Of a DNA stretch of 8,530 bases, positions 6,817 to 8,530 are shown piece by piece; the stretch's first letter is position 1; every line of letters begins with the position of its first letter. The position numbers were made by a program, and so were the translations under genes. The stretch comes from Treponema sp. GTDB taxonomy: Bacteria > Spirochaetota > Spirochaetia > Treponematales > Breznakiellaceae. The notes beneath the pieces are model-generated. The model saw only the letters and a list, made by a program, of their open reading frames with translations. It did no database searches and was not told the DNA's origin. The DNA is taken from positions 1 through 8,530 of the forward strand of contig JAITNU010000046.1 in NCBI GenBank assembly GCA_031290325.1. The letters run 5' to 3'.

Positions 6817-7746
6817 ATGGAAGAAAACATATTTCGCGTTGAAAATTTAAGCGTATCATTCCGGCGTTACGACCAGCAGGCGCTGGAACGCTCCGATCTG
6901 CGCGTGATTTCAGACTTGAGTCTGGATGCGCGGGAAGGCGAGATCGTGGCTGTGGCCGGCGCGAGCGGTTCGGGCAAAAGCCTCCTCGCGCACGCGATCA
7001 TGGGTATATTGCCGCCGAACGCCTCGGTTTCCGGCGGTCTATACTACCGGGGCGAGGCGCTTGATGAAAAAAAGCAGGCGACATTGCGCGGACGCGAGAT
7101 CGCGCTGATACCGCAGTCTGTAGGCTTTCTCGATCCGCTCATGCGTGTCGGCGTTCAGGTCGCGGGCGTGAAAAAGCGCGACACGGCGCGACACGAGGTG
7201 TTTGAGCGACTGGGACTTCCATCCGGGACTGAGCGATTTTATCCGTTTCAGCTTTCAGGCGGTATGGCGCGGCGCGCCCTTGTCGCAACCGCGATTATTT
7301 CTGGCGCGCGCCTCATTATCGCCGACGAACCAACGCCCGGCATGGATACTCGCGTCTCGCTTGAGGCGCTTCGCTGTTTCCGCGAGCTTGCCGATGAGGG
7401 CAAAAGCGTCATCCTCATCACGCACGATATTGATCTCGCTATGGGAATCGCCGACCGGCTGGCGGTGTTTTACGCCGGCACAAGCGTGGAACTGGCGGAC
7501 GCGCGGGATTTTATCGCCGGAGAACACGCGCTGCGTCATCCTTACACAAAGGCGCTCTGGAAGGCGCTGCCGCAGAACGGCTTTGAACCCATAGCTGGTT
7601 TTCAACCTTACGCGGGCGACTTGTCTATGAGCGCGGGCTGTCTGTTCGCGCCGCGTTGTCCGCTCAAAAGCGCCGCGTGTGAAAGCGCCGCTCCCCCTAT
7701 GCGGCAGATGCGCGGCGGTCAGGTGAGGTGTATTCATGCGTCTTGA
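6817..7746 (+). CDS. peptide/nickel-type ABC transporter ATPase (DppD/OppD/NikD family)
   Basis: The 309-residue cytoplasmic ATPase is one of the paired motors of peptide/nickel-type importers. All nucleotide-binding motifs are present: Walker A GASGSGKS at 48-55, Q-loop Q100, signature LSGGM at 146-150, Walker B RLIIADEP at 165-172, and H-loop H203. The C-terminal oligopeptide-transport extension is also there: HPYTKAL at 241-247, then C275, C281, C288 and C304 in the CxFAPRCP...C...C arrangement that is typical of these ATPases. Length is close to normal (about 320). The ATG has only a weak GAGTGAG site upstream and follows the permease remnant by 7 bases; it may once have been translationally coupled. 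It overlaps the next ATPase by 11 bases. The gene looks intact, but its own permeases and binding protein are ruined here, so any present function needs partners elsewhere. Confidence 0.9.
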   Translation: MEENIFRVENLSVSFRRYDQQALERSDLRVISDLSLDAREGEIVAVAGASGSGKSLLAHAIMGILPPNASVSGGLYYRGEALDEKKQATLRGREIALIPQSVGFLDPLMRVGVQVAGVKKRDTARHEVFERLGLPSGTERFYPFQLSGGMARRALVATAIISGARLIIADEPTPGMDTRVSLEALRCFRELADEGKSVILITHDIDLAMGIADRLAVFYAGTSVELADARDFIAGEHALRHPYTKALWKALPQNGFEPIAGFQPYAGDLSMSAGCLFAPRCPLKSAACESAAPPMRQMRGGQVRCIHAS

Positions 7747-8359
7747 AGCAAACAACATTGGTTTCCGTTACGGACGGAATGACTGGCTGTTCCGCAATCT
7801 TTCGCTTGTCGTGAATAGCGGCGAGCGTGTGGGTCTTGTCGCGCCGAGTGGCTGGGGCAAATCCACGCTGGTAAAGTTACTGTCAGGCTATGAAAAGCCG
7901 CTCGAAGGCGAAGTGTTACTCGACGGAAAGCCGCTCCCCGCAAAAGGCGTTCTGCCGGTACAGCTTATCTATCAGCATCCCGAAGACGCGATAAACCCGC
8001 GCTGGCGTATGCGGCAGGTTCTGGCAGAGGCTGGCATTGAGAGCGCGGCGCTGTCTGACGCGCTGGGCATTGAGCGGGCGTGGCTGAACCGCTTCCCCCG
8101 CGAACTTTCCGGCGGCGAGTTACAGCGATTCTGCGTTGCCCGCGCGCTTTTTTCCGGCGCTTGTTTTCTCCTTGCCGACGAGATCAGTACGATGCTGGAC
8201 TCGATTACGCAGGCCCAGCTCTGGCATTTCCTGCTTGCCGAGGTGGAACGCCGTAACATGGGCCTTATCGTGGTAACACACAATCCCGCGCTGGCCGCTC
8301 GTGTCTGCTCAAAGGTACGCAATATCAACAGCGCTACAACAGTGTTGACAACGCCCTGA
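7736..8359 (+). CDS. peptide/nickel-type ABC transporter ATPase (DppF/OppF/NikE family), short
   Basis: This 207-residue ATPase is the second motor of the pair. Motifs are complete: Walker A APSGWGKS at 36-43, Q-loop Q80, signature LSGGE at 124-128, Walker B CFLLADE at 143-149, and H-loop H182. The stretch ISTMLDSITQAQLW after Walker B fits the family's D-loop. The start overlaps the upstream gene by 11 bases and has GGTGAGGTG before it, so coupling is likely. It is shorter than OppF/DppF (about 260-330) and lacks the C-terminal extension. Some NikE-like members are near this length. After VCSKV at 190-194 the last 13 residues do not look like family sequence, so a clipped end is possible. 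It probably served the same transporter as the preceding gene. Confidence 0.86.
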   Translation: MRLEANNIGFRYGRNDWLFRNLSLVVNSGERVGLVAPSGWGKSTLVKLLSGYEKPLEGEVLLDGKPLPAKGVLPVQLIYQHPEDAINPRWRMRQVLAEAGIESAALSDALGIERAWLNRFPRELSGGELQRFCVARALFSGACFLLADEISTMLDSITQAQLWHFLLAEVERRNMGLIVVTHNPALAARVCSKVRNINSATTVLTTP

Positions 8360-8367
8360 AAAAATAC

Positions 8368-8396
8368 TTGACAGTATAGATGGCATGATATATAAC
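8368..8396 (+). promoter_or_regulatory. strong sigma-70-type promoter of the brnT-family gene
   Basis: The -35 box is TTGACA (8368-8373, six of six), the spacer is 17 bases, and the -10 box is TATAAC (8391-8396, five of six). Transcription is expected near 8403, only about 3 bases before the ATG at 8406. The promoter sits 8 bases after the stop of the second ATPase gene, so the toxin gene is probably its own transcription unit. Confidence 0.75.
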
Positions 8397-8405
8397 TAAA
8401 ACGTT

Positions 8406-8530
8406 ATGGGTAGGACGATTATAAGTGAGGACAGGCGCTTTGAATGGGACGAAGCCAAAGAGCGCTTAAATATCAAAAGTCATGGATTCTCGTTTCAGGA
8501 AATACTGAAAGTATTTGATGATCCTACTTT
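8406..8530 (+). CDS. brnT: BrnT-family type II toxin (ribonuclease), N-terminal part, runs off the right edge
   Basis: Forty-one complete codons are visible before the window ends. They contain RRFEWDEAKERLNIKSHGFS, then FQEILKVFDDPT, the N-terminal signature of BrnT/DUF497 proteins (FEWDxxKxxxNxxKHGxxFxxAxxVFxDP). BrnT of Brucella is a RelE-like ribonuclease of about 90-100 residues. It is normally followed by the gene for its DNA-binding antitoxin BrnA, which represses the pair, so BrnA is expected just right of the window. There is no Shine-Dalgarno sequence before the ATG (preceding bases ACTAAAACGTT), and the predicted transcript start is nearly at the ATG. Translation may therefore be leaderless, or the true start may differ. 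The family call is confident; the start is less so. Confidence 0.85.
   Translation, partial: MGRTIISEDRRFEWDEAKERLNIKSHGFSFQEILKVFDDPT

Noticed and set aside
7255..7758. Minus-strand open frame of 167 codons
   Set aside because: Antisense shadow of the first ATPase in G+C-rich sequence; Arg/Ala-rich composition without recognisable motifs.
8337..8350. CAACAGTGTTG mini-palindrome followed by another TTGACA
   Set aside because: Only a 5-bp arm, inside the end of the ATPase gene, and no -10 box at 16-18 bases from this TTGACA; the second TTGACA at 8368 fits far better.
1..8530. tRNA genes, CRISPR arrays, insertion sequences
   Set aside because: No cloverleaf-like sequence, regularly spaced repeats, transposase motifs or terminal inverted repeats were seen by eye.

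Overview
The window most resembles a host-associated spirochaete of the Treponema type. The evidence is indirect: solute-binding-protein style, a CUT1 sugar transporter without its own ATPase, and a mosaic of decayed genes and toxin-antitoxin-like genes. No rRNA or other phylogenetic marker is present, so this is inference.

Layout. (1) Bases 1-584 hold the N-terminal part of a Fic-family protein that enters from the left edge and stops before the catalytic motif. An AT-rich stretch follows, with a possible scrap of a DUF4143-type ATPase C-terminus. (2) Bases 585-6105 are one compact minus-strand operon. Read from its promoter it runs: LacI-type regulator (TTG start), extracellular sugar-binding protein, a MalF-type permease carrying an N-terminal seven-bladed beta-propeller (GTG start), and a MalG-type permease. 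Spacings are 24, 25 and about 10 bases. A near-consensus promoter (6077-6105) is followed by a perfect 16-bp palindrome (6054-6069) at the expected transcription start, the classic place for an autoregulatory LacI-family operator. (3) Bases 6122-8359, plus strand and visibly richer in G+C, are the wreck of a peptide/nickel-type (Dpp/Opp/Nik) ABC operon. It contains frameshifted pieces of the solute-binding protein, a deletion junction, the last 53 codons of the DppC-type permease, and two apparently complete overlapping ATPase genes. (4) A strong promoter at 8368-8396 leads into a BrnT-family toxin gene that runs off the right edge; its predicted transcript would have almost no leader.

How the genes work together. 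The minus-strand operon would import a carbohydrate: the binding protein captures it, the two permeases form the channel, an ATPase encoded elsewhere powers it, and the LacI-type protein represses the set until an inducer binds. The Dpp-type ATPases have no intact permease or binding protein in the window and are probably relics or serve another transporter.

The most interesting item is the propeller-permease fusion at 1435-3411. Its charge pattern puts a roughly 300-residue seven-bladed propeller outside the membrane, between two extra helices ahead of the transport core.
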